Source: DYIU01 sp038326775
GTDB lineage: Bacteria; Actinomycetota; Geothermincolia; Fen-727; Anoxymicrobiaceae
Direction of reading: 5' to 3'
NCBI GenBank assembly: GCA_038326775.1
Contig: JBBQKJ010000038.1
Location: 1 to 30,321 of the forward strand
DNA: 30,321 nt
Shown here: piece by piece, positions 15,562-23,286 of the stretch
How positions within the stretch are numbered: position 1 is the stretch's first letter
Layout: each line of letters opens with the position of its first letter
Notes under the pieces: generated by a model
Seen by the model: the letters and a program-made list of their open reading frames with translations, nothing else
Told to the model about the DNA's origin: nothing
The model's database searches: none
Translations under genes and position numbers: made by a program

Positions 15562-16941
15562 ATGGCGGTCGACCCCAGAAGAGTGACGGCTCTCAACTCT
15601 GCGCCAGCGGGCTCCGGGCCGGTGGTCTACTGGATGAGCAGGGACCAGCGGGTGAGAGACAACTGGGCCCTGCTGTTCGCGCAAGAGCTGGCGGCGGACC
15701 GCCGGGCCGGGCTCGTCGTGGTCTTCTGCCTGGCGGGCGGTTTCCTCGGTGCCACCGGGCGCCAGTACGCGTTCATGCTGGACGGGCTCCAGCAGGTCGA
15801 GATCGATCTCGAGTCTATCGGCATCCCCTTCCACCTGGTGGAAGGTGACCCGGCCAGGGCGCTCCCCGCGTTCGTTCGTCTCTGGAAGGCGGGCGCGGTG
15901 GTCTGCGACTTCGATCCTCTGCGGGTGAAGAGGCGCTGGAAAGCGGGCGTCGCGAAGGCCATCAGTACCCCACTACTTGAGGTTGACGCGCACAACATCG
16001 TCCCCTGCAGGGCGGCCTCGCAGAAGCAGGAGTACGCGGCTTACACGATAAGGCCGAAGCTGGGGCGAGCGCTGGGCGGTTTCCTTCTGGAGTACCCGGC
16101 GCTCGAGGACCTCGCGTCGGCGAGGAAGAACGCCGGCGGCACCGAACGGACAGACTGGGTGGAGGTAAGAAAGCGCTTCGCGGGCGTCGCGGGCCGCTAT
16201 GAGTTCAAGCCCGGCGAGCGCGCGGCGCGTAAGTCCCTGGGCGACTTCCTCGATTCGCGGCTCGAGAAGTACGCGGAGCTGTCCAACGACCCCAACGCCG
16301 GCACGGACTCAGGTCTCTCACCTTACCTGCACTTCGGCCAGCTCTCCGCCCAGCGGGCCGCGCTGGAGGTGATGACGGCCGACGCCCCACCCGCCTCGAA
16401 GGAGGCGTTCCTCGAGCAGTTGATCGTGAGACGGGAGCTCTCCGACAACTTCTGTTTCTACAACCGTCGCTACGACAGCACGGGCGGCTTCCCCGACTGG
16501 GCCAGAAAGACGCTCGACGCCCACCGGGGCGACCCGCGGGAGTACATCTACAGCTTCAGGCAGCTCGAGGGAGCACGTACTCACGACGAGCTGTGGAACG
16601 CGGTGCAAACCGAGATGGTGGTGAGGGGAAGGATGCACGGGTACCTGAGGATGTACTGGGCCAAGAAGATACTCGAGTGGACGAGGTCGCCCGAGGACGC
16701 GATAAGGACCGCGCTGAAGCTGAACGACAGGCACGAGCCGGACGGCCGGGACCCCAACGGATACGTCGGCGTCGCCTGGTCGATCGGAGGGGTCCACGAC
16801 CGCGCCTTCAAGGAACGCGGCGTCTTCGGGACCATCAGGTACATGAGCCTGGCCGGCTGCCGCCGGAAGTTCGACGTCGACGGTTACGTGCGCCGCGTCA
16901 ACGAGCTGGCCTCACGGGCCGCCGCCGGTCGTTCAGGTTGA
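15562..16941 (+). CDS. phrB: Deoxyribodipyrimidine photolyase, class II
   Basis: A 459-residue flavoprotein that uses light to split UV-induced cyclobutane pyrimidine dimers in DNA. It has the class II signatures: YWMSRDQRVRDNWAL near residue 23, the LGAT-x-RQY-x-FML segment, VVCDFDPLRVKRRW, EVDAHNIVPC near 140, LSPYLHFGQLSAQRAAL, and the C-terminal DPNGYVGVAWSIGG (W406) and HDRAFKERGVFGTIRYMS segments for FAD and DNA contact. Length is normal for the class. The ATG at 15562 follows TGAGGA at short spacing. It is transcribed divergently from the oxidase. Photolyase suggests the organism, or its recent ancestors, met sunlight. Confidence 0.93.
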   Translation: MAVDPRRVTALNSAPAGSGPVVYWMSRDQRVRDNWALLFAQELAADRRAGLVVVFCLAGGFLGATGRQYAFMLDGLQQVEIDLESIGIPFHLVEGDPARALPAFVRLWKAGAVVCDFDPLRVKRRWKAGVAKAISTPLLEVDAHNIVPCRAASQKQEYAAYTIRPKLGRALGGFLLEYPALEDLASARKNAGGTERTDWVEVRKRFAGVAGRYEFKPGERAARKSLGDFLDSRLEKYAELSNDPNAGTDSGLSPYLHFGQLSAQRAALEVMTADAPPASKEAFLEQLIVRRELSDNFCFYNRRYDSTGGFPDWARKTLDAHRGDPREYIYSFRQLEGARTHDELWNAVQTEMVVRGRMHGYLRMYWAKKILEWTRSPEDAIRTALKLNDRHEPDGRDPNGYVGVAWSIGGVHDRAFKERGVFGTIRYMSLAGCRRKFDVDGYVRRVNELASRAAAGRSG

Positions 16942-17013
16942 AGGCGAGGCCGCGCCCGCCCCCGGGGCGTTGTTACTGACGGAAGGATCGACCGCCGCGC
17001 CCGTCGCTTTCTC

Positions 17014-17032
17014 GCCCGCTCCACGAGCGGGC
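17014..17032. terminator. Hairpin after photolyase, convergent with microprotein
   Basis: GCCCGCTC (17014-17021), loop CAC, GAGCGGGC (17025-17032): a perfect 8-base GC-rich stem followed on plus by TTGTCACT. It lies 72 bases after the photolyase stop and 14 bases beyond the end of the minus-strand microprotein. The T-tract is poor, so this is a likely rather than certain terminator. Confidence 0.5.
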
Positions 17033-17046
17033 TTGTCACTGCTGCC

Positions 17047-17127
17047 TCAGGGGCTCCAGCATCCCGCCACAAGGAGCAGGGCGGCGATGACCGCCGCAAG
17101 GCACGCCAGCACCAGTATTTTCTTCAT
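17047..17127 (-). CDS. 26-residue lipoprotein-like microprotein
   Basis: A very short open frame. ATG at 17127 encodes MKKILVLACLAAVIAALLLV, then AGCWSP, and stops at TGA 17047-17049. It has two N-terminal lysines, a hydrophobic core and a perfect lipobox (LVAGC), leaving only CWSP after predicted signal peptidase II cleavage. GAAAGG lies 8 bases upstream of the ATG. Size and layout resemble entericidin-type or lysis-type lipopeptides, although the mature tail is even shorter. It sits between the convergent photolyase and the next minus-strand lipoprotein gene, downstream of that gene's own terminator, so it probably has its own promoter. The frame is clear, but expression and function are unproven. 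Confidence 0.6.
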   Translation of the reverse strand: MKKILVLACLAAVIAALLLVAGCWSP

Positions 17128-17204
17128 GCTATGAACCTTTCAATATCGAACGGCTTCTCGCTGATTCGACCATGAAAGGCACGGTCGTGTAATGATAAAG
17201 AGCA

Positions 17205-17221
17205 ACCCCGGGCAGCGGGGT
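17205..17221 (-). terminator. Intrinsic terminator after the coiled-coil lipoprotein
   Basis: Read on the minus strand, ACCCCG and CGGGGT pair around a 5-base loop and are followed by TTGCTCTTTATCATTA. It lies 20 bases past the stop of the lipoprotein at 17241. Confidence 0.55.
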
Positions 17222-17240
17222 GAAGCGCCCGTGCGGGTGC

Positions 17241-17825
17241 TCACTGGCCGAGCTTTCTCTGCTTCTTGAGCTCGGCAGCCTGCCGGGCGAGCTTCACGGT
17301 CTCCTCGTGCAGCTCGTTATGCCTCTTCCTGTAACTGTCAGCCTCGGAAGCGAACCATTCCGCATCCAGGCCCGTCTTCGACATACGATCGGACGTCCGG
17401 ATGAGAAAGCCGTCGAACTCGTTGGCGAGCGCCGTCGCACTCGTTATCTCCAGCAGTTTCAACCTGGCGTAGTCTGCGTATCCCCCGGGACTGTTCATGT
17501 CGATGATACGCTGGTACTCCTTGCCGGCATCCCTGTACCCGGTGTCGATATCGCTCAACCGGGCCCGGTCCGCCTCGACCTCTTCCTCGAAGCCGCCCTG
17601 GTCGATGCCGCTTCCCGAGCTCAACGCGCCGGAAAGCCACGAGATGAGCTCGTCCGTACTGATGCTCACCACTCCGACCGCCTTCCAGTTCTTCATCATC
17701 TGCAGGTCGGCTGAAGCCATGAGGTCACTTGCCCGAGACGCGCCTGCGCCGCATCCGGCAATCGACGCCAGCACTGCCGCGGCCAGCACTGCCCCAACCG
17801 CCGCCGACGCGAACCGCTTCACCAT
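17241..17825 (-). CDS. Lipoprotein with helical, coiled-coil-like tail
   Basis: A 194-residue lipoprotein. GAGAGGAG precedes the ATG with 7-base spacing. The signal (MVKRFASAAVGAVLAAAVLA) ends at lipobox SIAGC near residue 25. The mature part is almost wholly helical and charged: EEEVEADRARLSDIDTGYRD, ARLKLLEITSATALANEF and a Lys/Glu-rich C-terminus (HEETVKLARQAAELKKQRK). This suggests helical bundle or coiled-coil interaction at the membrane. No enzyme motif or named family is recognised. It is monocistronic by position, with its own terminator. Confidence 0.8.
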   Translation of the reverse strand: MVKRFASAAVGAVLAAAVLASIAGCGAGASRASDLMASADLQMMKNWKAVGVVSISTDELISWLSGALSSGSGIDQGGFEEEVEADRARLSDIDTGYRDAGKEYQRIIDMNSPGGYADYARLKLLEITSATALANEFDGFLIRTSDRMSKTGLDAEWFASEADSYRKRHNELHEETVKLARQAAELKKQRKLGQ

Positions 17826-17854
17826 CCCGCGCTCCTCTCACCTTCAGTCAAGAT

Positions 17855-17876
17855 GGGGTCTGACCCCGACATGCGC
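17855..17876. repeat. Dispersed palindromic element, copy 3
   Basis: GGGGTC (17855-17860), T, GACCCC (17862-17867) is a perfect inverted pair followed by GACATG. Reverse-complemented it reads CATGTCGGGGTCAGACCCC, close to CATGTTGGGGTCAGACACCC at 4190. It sits 30 bases upstream of the lipoprotein start, in the 151-base gap after the dehydrogenase gene. Confidence 0.65.
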
Positions 17877-17976
17877 CTTCGATTAGAGTACCCGTCTTTG
17901 TCCACTGCACGCAACAGAGCATGGTTCCTCGGAGCATCGAGCGCCCGCACAGGCGTTCGCTGCCGCGGAGCAGCGG

Positions 17977-18813
17977 TCAGAGCCACCTGAGCACAGTCTT
18001 CAGGGTCACCCGGATGTTGAAGCCCCACAGGCCCCTGCTCAGCCTGTGCGTCCAGTCCATCGCCTTTGTCTCCGGCCCGACAGCCACGACGCCCGTGTTC
18101 CTTTCGACCGCGCGGACGATGGCCGCGGCAACCCTCGAGGGGTGATAGTTCCTGAGCGTGTAGAACCGGTCGATACTTGCCAGGAGTTCGTCCGGGCTGG
18201 AGCGCCGCGTGCTCGAGCGCATGGGCGTAGTCCTGGTTATGTTGGTCGCGACGAATCCGGGGCATATCGCCGTCACTCCGACACCGTTGAGCGCAGCCTC
18301 CGCGCGCAGGGTCTCGGAAAACCCGAGCACCGCGTACTTGGTCGAGCAGTAGGCGGTCATCGTCGGCAGGGGTGCCATGGCGGCGCCCGATGATATGTTC
18401 ACGATATGCCCGTCGCCCCGGGCGGCCATCCTCGGGTAGAAGAAGTGACAGCCGTAGATGACGCCCCAGAAGTTGACGCCGACTATCCACTCCCAGTCGG
18501 CCAGGCTGATGTCCTCGAGCATGCCCGCGACCCCCACACCGGCGTTGTTGCAAAGGACGTCGACGCGTCCGCAGGCGCCGTACACCCAGTCACAGAACTC
18601 CTCCATCTGCGCGGAGTCGGAAACGTCGACGACCCGCGAGATGACCTGGCAGCCCGCACCTGTCAGCTCGCGCTCGACCTGCCCGAGGCCCTCGGCGTCG
18701 ATGTCGCATACGACGAGCCGCGCGCCGCGCCGCGCGAACGCCAGCGCCGTCTCCCGGCCGATGCCGCTCGCCGCCCCCGTCACCACCACCACGCGCCTGC
18801 TCAGGTCTTTCAT
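17977..18813 (-). CDS. Short-chain dehydrogenase/reductase (SDR)
   Basis: A 278-residue classical SDR that moves hydride between NAD(P) and an alcohol or ketone. The start at 18813 is chosen because GGGAGGGGG lies just upstream and the Rossmann fold begins at once; the frame open further upstream is antisense to the next gene. Seen: cofactor motif TGAASGIG (12-19), D37 after strand 2 (suggests NAD preference), NNAG (89-92), and the catalytic set S141/S142, Y155, K159 in AYCSTK. The C-terminal 60 residues (RFYTLRNYHPSRVAAAIVRA, then KAMDWTHRLSRG) form the extended tail of SDRs that act on lipid or steroid-like substrates. The substrate is unknown. Confidence 0.92.
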   Translation of the reverse strand: MKDLSRRVVVVTGAASGIGRETALAFARRGARLVVCDIDAEGLGQVERELTGAGCQVISRVVDVSDSAQMEEFCDWVYGACGRVDVLCNNAGVGVAGMLEDISLADWEWIVGVNFWGVIYGCHFFYPRMAARGDGHIVNISSGAAMAPLPTMTAYCSTKYAVLGFSETLRAEAALNGVGVTAICPGFVATNITRTTPMRSSTRRSSPDELLASIDRFYTLRNYHPSRVAAAIVRAVERNTGVVAVGPETKAMDWTHRLSRGLWGFNIRVTLKTVLRWL

Positions 18814-18910
18814 CGTTCCCCCTCCCTTACGGCGTCGCCCTGCCTCCCAAGTATACCGGTTGGCAACAACGGGCCGCACAGCCGGCGGGATTGTTCCGCC
18901 GCGTAGCCCT

Positions 18911-18939
18911 GTGACATCATTGTTCCTGATCGCTATAAG
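18911..18939 (+). promoter_or_regulatory. Sigma70-type promoter for the membrane protein gene
   Basis: GTGACA (18911-18916) and TATAAG (18934-18939), 17 bases apart, each with five of six consensus matches. The start would be near 18946, giving a 34-base leader to ATG 18980. On the opposite strand TATACT (18855-18850) is a candidate -10 for the SDR gene, without a good -35. Confidence 0.6.
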
Positions 18940-18979
18940 TGCCCGGACCGAAATCCCACTCGAGACGGGGGGTTGCAGC

Positions 18980-20002
18980 ATGGCAGATGAGAACATGACC
19001 GGGGAGATGCCAGCCGGGGAGGCCGCGGTCGGGCAGGAGAAACAGCGCCACCCGTGGCGCAGCTTCATGGCCTGGCTGCTCATCGTGCTCGGGTGCCTCA
19101 GCGCCATGAGTGGGACTGCCGCCCTGTGGATGAAGATGACCGCGCTCGACACGGACACGTTCGTGAGCACCGTGGGCCCGCTCGTAAAGGACGAAGCAGT
19201 GGCGAAGGCCGTCAGCAAGGAGGCGGTGAAAGCCCTTTTCGAGCAGCTGGACCTGCGGGGGCAGGTGGGGGAAAAACTCCCCTCCGAGCTCGAGTTCCTG
19301 GCGGAGCCCGTGACGGGCGGCCTCGAGGCTGTCGCACAGAAGCTCGCCCAGGGTATCCTCCAGAGCGGGGCGTTCCAGTCGGTTTGGGATGAGACCCTGC
19401 GGCTCGCGCACCGTTCGGCCATGAGCGTGCTGACCGGTGCGGACGGCGTCGGGGTCACGCCCCGGGGAGAGGTCGTGCTCGACCTCGGAGCGCTCGTCAA
19501 CGACCTCAAGGACAAGCTCGTCGCCGAAGGGGTCGTTTCGCTCAAGGACGTCAAGGTCAACGAGGACGCCGCAAAGGTCGTGCTGTTCACCTCGGACGAC
19601 CTGGGGGCGGTAAAGAGCGCGGTCGACCTGCTCGACCTGCTGGCCTGGGTCCTCCCGTTCCTGGCGCTCGCCTTCTTCGCGGGTGCGATACTCATCGCGG
19701 CGGACCGGCACAAGGCGCTGCTGGGCGCCGGAGCGGGCCTGGCCGTCGCCATGGCCGTCTCGCTCATAATGCTGGTTGTCGCCCGGTCTCAGCTCCTCGG
19801 GCAGGTGAAGGACATCGACGTGCGTTCGGCCGCCACCGTCGTCTGGAACGGCCTTTTCGCGGGGCTGGTCAAGCTCGACATCGGCCTGCTGGTGATCGGG
19901 GTGGTTGCCGGCGCCGCGGCGCTCATCGCCGGCCCTTACAGGTGGGCTATCTCGCTGAGGTCGTGGGTTGCCGGCCTGTTCAAACGCGGGCAGAGGGCCT
20001 GA
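18980..20002 (+). CDS. Integral membrane protein, four helices
   Basis: A 340-residue membrane protein. The ATG at 18980 follows GGGGGGTTGCAGC; the frame open further upstream is antisense to the SDR and has no coding look. A hydrophilic start (1-29) leads to helix 1 (30-50, LLIVLGCLSAMSGTAALW). An external domain of about 165 residues follows, with DTDTFVSTVGPLVKDEAV, a pattern typical of actinobacterial envelope proteins whose first helix is followed by a 'valine/alanine-rich, T-x-x-F-x-x-x-V' stretch. Helices 2-4 lie near 217-240, 246-268 and 300-320. Function is unknown. It ends 10 bases before the next gene, so the two are probably co-transcribed. Confidence 0.8.
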   Translation: MADENMTGEMPAGEAAVGQEKQRHPWRSFMAWLLIVLGCLSAMSGTAALWMKMTALDTDTFVSTVGPLVKDEAVAKAVSKEAVKALFEQLDLRGQVGEKLPSELEFLAEPVTGGLEAVAQKLAQGILQSGAFQSVWDETLRLAHRSAMSVLTGADGVGVTPRGEVVLDLGALVNDLKDKLVAEGVVSLKDVKVNEDAAKVVLFTSDDLGAVKSAVDLLDLLAWVLPFLALAFFAGAILIAADRHKALLGAGAGLAVAMAVSLIMLVVARSQLLGQVKDIDVRSAATVVWNGLFAGLVKLDIGLLVIGVVAGAAALIAGPYRWAISLRSWVAGLFKRGQRA

Positions 20003-20012
20003 CGGCGATATC

Positions 20013-21179
20013 ATGAACTCGATAGAGCGGGTCAAGGCGGCCATTCATTTCGAGAAGCCCGACCGCGTGCCGGTTTGCAAGGCCGGGCTCGCCGACGTGC
20101 TGTTCATGCCGATGCTGCCCTCGAAGCGATGGCGGCCGGGCTGGGAACCCCACGAGCGCGGCTTCTTCCCGTTCCATTACGACGACATGTGGGTGAAGCT
20201 CGGGCTCTGGCGCTGGAAGAAGCCGGAGTGGGCGAAGTCCCCCCAGTACAAAGACTGGCTGAGGCTCCCCCGGCAGGAGATCGACGAGTTCGGTATCATC
20301 TGGCAGCGCGAGGGCGAGAACCGCTCGATGGGCCACCCGGGGCGGCCTTCGCTTCCCGACTGGGACGGCTTCGACGAGTACTTCGCGCGGTACTCCCCCG
20401 ACGCCGCCGACCGTACCAGGTATTCCGACTTCCTGCGCATCGCGAAGCTGGTCGGAAGGAAGCGTTACCGCCTCGCCCTCCTCGGGTTTCAGGGCCCGTT
20501 CACCAACGCGCACGCCATCAGGGGCTTCACCAGTTTCCTGGTCGACCACCGGCGCAGCCCCGAGCTGGTGAGCCGTCTGCTTGCGCGGATGACCGAGTTC
20601 TATGTCACTTCCGCGCGAAGCTGGGTGAAGTACGGGGGGAAGCCTCACGGGTTCCTGCTGGTGGACGACCTCGGCGACCAGGGCCGCCCGTTCATGAGCC
20701 CGGACATGTTCGCCGACTTCTACGAGCCGGTGTACAGGCCCATCATCGACACCGCGCACGAGCTCGGCTGCGAGATCCACCTCCACTCCTGCGGGAAGAT
20801 AGACCTCCTGATGCCGCTGCTCATCGAATGGGGGTTCGACGCGCTCGAGTTCGACAGCCCCCACACGATCGGTTTCGACGACCTGGAGCCTTTCAGGGGA
20901 GAGGTGATGATGTGGGGGGGCGTCGACATCCAGCGTGTGTACGCAACCGGCACGCCCGCGGAGTGCGAGCGCGAGGTATGGCGCATGATGAGGAACATGG
21001 GCACTCCCGACGGAGGATACGGCGCTTACTTCTACCCTCAGCCCTACCACATCGGGGCTCCGAAGGAGAACATACGGGCGTTCGGCCGCGGCTTGAAGAA
21101 GTACGGCGACTACTCGAAGATACCGCCGGGCTGGTGGGAAGCCCCCGCCGACGAGGCGTTTCAGCCCTCGCGCCCGTAA
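20013..21179 (+). CDS. URO-D/corrinoid methyltransferase-like protein
   Basis: A 388-residue member of the uroporphyrinogen decarboxylase (URO-D) superfamily. I start it at ATG 20013, where the family's opening NSIERVKAAIHFEKPDRVPV begins, 10 bases after the previous stop. It has HLHSCGK (H258, C260), the H-x-C-G zinc site of MtaA/MtbA-type methyltransferases rather than the haem-pathway decarboxylase. Other family features are LLVDDLGDQGRPFMSP and a C-terminal GGVDIQ segment. It may transfer a methyl group from a corrinoid protein or act on an unrelated acid. No corrinoid protein or methyltransferase partner is in the window. The last nine codons, ending EAFQPSRP, lie inside the 145-bp repeat antisense to the amidohydrolase tail, so the natural C-terminus was probably altered. 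Confidence 0.85.
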   Translation: MNSIERVKAAIHFEKPDRVPVCKAGLADVLFMPMLPSKRWRPGWEPHERGFFPFHYDDMWVKLGLWRWKKPEWAKSPQYKDWLRLPRQEIDEFGIIWQREGENRSMGHPGRPSLPDWDGFDEYFARYSPDAADRTRYSDFLRIAKLVGRKRYRLALLGFQGPFTNAHAIRGFTSFLVDHRRSPELVSRLLARMTEFYVTSARSWVKYGGKPHGFLLVDDLGDQGRPFMSPDMFADFYEPVYRPIIDTAHELGCEIHLHSCGKIDLLMPLLIEWGFDALEFDSPHTIGFDDLEPFRGEVMMWGGVDIQRVYATGTPAECEREVWRMMRNMGTPDGGYGAYFYPQPYHIGAPKENIRAFGRGLKKYGDYSKIPPGWWEAPADEAFQPSRP

Positions 21180-21296
21180 ACCGTCGCGCCTCCGACGATT
21201 GTCCGCTCGACCTTGACCCTGCGCAGGTGGTCCGCCGCCACGCGGACCGGGTTGTCGCTCAGCACCACCAGGTCGGCGCGCTTGCCGTCGGTGATG
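21152..21296. repeat. 145-bp direct repeat, copy A
   Basis: Matches 23956-24100 without gaps at 132 of 145 positions (about 91%), offset 2804. It covers the last codons of the URO-D-like gene and, antisense, the last 45 codons of the amidohydrolase family gene. Confidence 0.9.
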
Positions 21297-21559
21297 ACCA
21301 TGGAGGCCGGCGGCCCGAGTATGACATGGGTCCTCCGCTCCGCGGCCTCGATCATCGACCGCACATTGCCGGCGACCTCGGGGTCGACGAATCGCCTCTC
21401 GAGGATGTGGCCGGTCCCGATCATCTCGGTGTTCTCAGTGAGGATCACTCCACCTGACTCGCCCCCGCCGGGCAGCCCCACGGAGGTGCCACCCGCTATG
21501 TCGCGCAGAGCCACGGCAACGTTGTCGGCCTCGTTGATCAGCAGTATGGGCCTCTCCAG
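21161..21559 (-). pseudogene. Chimeric remnant: UxaA-like gene joined to an amidohydrolase tail
   Basis: One open frame combines pieces of two genes. The N-terminal part (to about 21470) is a SAF-type domain of the altronate/galactarate dehydratase (UxaA) family: ILLINEADNVAVALRDIAGG. After an abrupt Gly-rich join comes a piece of the UxaA catalytic C-terminus, SGGVILTENTEMIGTGHILE. A second join at about 21297 runs into GKRADLVVLSDNPVRVA and on to the stop, the tail of the YtcJ-type amidohydrolase encoded at 23965. The large central part of UxaA is missing, and no good start codon follows the GGGAGG at 21570-21575 (only CTG 21559). It lies directly after the LarA-like gene, whose usual partner is a UxaA protein. 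Probably not functional. Confidence 0.7.
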
Positions 21560-21605
21560 CCCGTCCGGTCCTCCCGGCGATATGCCTGGCCAGGTCGCGC
21601 GCGAG

Positions 21606-22838
21606 CTACTGACCGGCGAAGTACTGCATGGTGCCGTCGGGCACGACACCCACCGCCGCGCCCTCCGGATGCTCGCTTTCGAGAAGGGCCAGCGTCTCGT
21701 CCCAGTCGCCGGCGAAGGTCACGCACTGGTTTGGCGCGAACAGGTCGCACATCGTCGCGTCCGGATGCTCCGAGCAGACGATGACCTTGATGGTCTCCGG
21801 CAGCGGGCCCCTCTTGAGGTAGCCTTCGCCCCCATATTCCTTACCGAAGCTCCTCATGAGATAGTGGCAGGCCTGCCCCTCGGGCGCGTCGACGATTAGC
21901 ACGATCGTGCCCTTCGCGAAGTTCACGCTGGACAACCCCATCATCATGCATATCGCCATCTCGTTGTACTTCCCGTAGCTGTTGACCACCACGATGTCCT
22001 TGTTGGGGCTCATCGCCGACCCGTAGTGGACCTTTGCCTCCTGCACCCCGGAGCGGTGCTCGGCCACGGGGTCGCCGACGTAAAGGTCGGTGACCTCCCC
22101 CCGGGCGTTGATGAGCGCGTCGACCTTGACCCGCAGCCCGGACATCCGTGTCACATCCTCGATCTCGGCGATCATCACGTTTCCGTCGTATCTGCCGAGG
22201 CCGCCGCTGGAGGGGTCGCGCTCGTACACCTCCCCGTGGAAAGCCTTGATGGTCTCGGCGCCCGAGATGCCAGGCAGGATCATCTTGCCGCCGCCGCCGA
22301 ATCCGGCGTGTATGTGCGCGGTGATGCAGCCGATGCCGATCTTCAGGTCGCAGGACATGAACTCGCGGTTGATGAGCACCGGGATGCCGCTGGGGCTCCT
22401 GCCGAGGTCCTCGCAGTTCTCGTAGGGGTTGTGGTTGTAGATCGGATACCGGCGCACCACGTCGTCGCCAAGCTTCTTGCGGAAGTCGATGTTGTGCATG
22501 GCGCCGTGCATGCCCAGCGCCGGGATGAAACGGATGTTCGAATCGGGTATTCTGGCCTCTTCGAGAGGGCCCAGGACCCAGGGCAGGACTTCCTTTATCG
22601 GCGTGGGCCTTGTGATGTCGTCGAAGAGCACCACGACCTCCCTGGCGCCGACCGCGAGCTCGGCGATGGTGGGCGAGCCGATGGGGTTGTCGAAGGCACG
22701 CTCGATGCCGTCCGGGCCCAGAGCGGGCTTGCCGAACCCGGGCGCCTCAAAGATCTCCACGTCCCATTCGTCGGGAAAGAATATCTCGCGCGGCTCGTTT
22801 CCGTGCCACAGGAGATTGGGAATCGTCACGGTCTTCAT
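21606..22838 (-). CDS. LarA-like nickel-pincer racemase family protein
   Basis: A 410-residue member of the DUF2088/LarA family, whose founder racemises lactate with a nickel-pincer (NPN) cofactor. Seen: FDDITRPTP near residue 72, GMHG with H111, and HIHAGFGGGGKMILPG with H175 and K185. These sit at nearly the same numbers as H108, H174 and K184 of Lactiplantibacillus LarA (the K forms the thioamide bond). So cofactor binding looks possible. GGAGGG lies 5 bases before the ATG. No larB/C/E cofactor genes are in the window; they would have to be elsewhere. Family members act on varied 2-hydroxy acids, so racemase or epimerase activity on a sugar-derived acid is likely but unproven. The decayed UxaA-like gene follows. 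Confidence 0.88.
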   Translation of the reverse strand: MKTVTIPNLLWHGNEPREIFFPDEWDVEIFEAPGFGKPALGPDGIERAFDNPIGSPTIAELAVGAREVVVLFDDITRPTPIKEVLPWVLGPLEEARIPDSNIRFIPALGMHGAMHNIDFRKKLGDDVVRRYPIYNHNPYENCEDLGRSPSGIPVLINREFMSCDLKIGIGCITAHIHAGFGGGGKMILPGISGAETIKAFHGEVYERDPSSGGLGRYDGNVMIAEIEDVTRMSGLRVKVDALINARGEVTDLYVGDPVAEHRSGVQEAKVHYGSAMSPNKDIVVVNSYGKYNEMAICMMMGLSSVNFAKGTIVLIVDAPEGQACHYLMRSFGKEYGGEGYLKRGPLPETIKVIVCSEHPDATMCDLFAPNQCVTFAGDWDETLALLESEHPEGAAVGVVPDGTMQYFAGQ

Positions 22839-22985
22839 ACTGACCCTCCATCAATCCTCGTCCACGGTCAACAGCTTAAGCATATTCCGGTGCCGGTTGC
22901 CGGGCAACATTCCCGCGTTGTTTCCGGGGCACGATCGTATCGTTTATGATGGGTGGGGCCGGCCGGGGAGAAAGGAGGATGAGCG

Positions 22986-23222
22986 GTGGGCTTGAACGCC
23001 AGGCAGTTCAAGATGATATTCTTCGCGAGCATCGGCATGGACCTGATGGCGATCTTCATCATCATCGCGTTCTCAGGTCCCCTCGCAGGGCTCCTCGTCG
23101 CCGCCATGCTGGCGCTCGGAGAGTATCTCATCTACTGGTTGATCTTCAAACCTCTCATGACAAGGGAGAGCGCACTCGAAGCCGACGATGGTGAGAATGC
23201 GCCGCCTCGGGGTCCTGCTTGA
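22986..23222 (+). CDS. Small two-helix membrane protein
   Basis: A 78-residue protein starting at GTG 22986, with AAGGAGG at 22972-22978 and 7-base spacing. Two hydrophobic helices (FFASIGMDLMAIFIIIAFSG and LLVAAMLALGEYLIYWLIF) are joined by a tight PLAG turn. A charged C-terminal tail (TRESALEADDGE) follows. There is no recognised family; the layout suits a small membrane anchor or accessory subunit. It is divergent from the LarA-like gene, 147 bases away. Confidence 0.65.
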   Translation: MGLNARQFKMIFFASIGMDLMAIFIIIAFSGPLAGLLVAAMLALGEYLIYWLIFKPLMTRESALEADDGENAPPRGPA

Positions 23223-23286
23223 CCGTCTTGTCCTCTTTGCGCAACAGGACCGATAACGCCTGGCCGGATCCTGTGAACGCGGGCGG

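Noticed and set aside
15345..15596. An 83-codon minus-strand frame in the oxidase-photolyase gap
   Set aside because: No ribosome site, no family pattern, and it runs across the dispersed repeat and the photolyase start.
18458..18979. Upstream extension of the membrane protein frame
   Set aside because: Antisense to the SDR gene; a promoter (18911-18939) lies inside it, so the start is ATG 18980.
18814..19767. Upstream extension of the SDR frame (596 codons in all)
   Set aside because: The part before 18813 is Ser/Ala/Thr-rich antisense of the membrane-protein gene; the SDR fold and its ribosome site begin at 18813.
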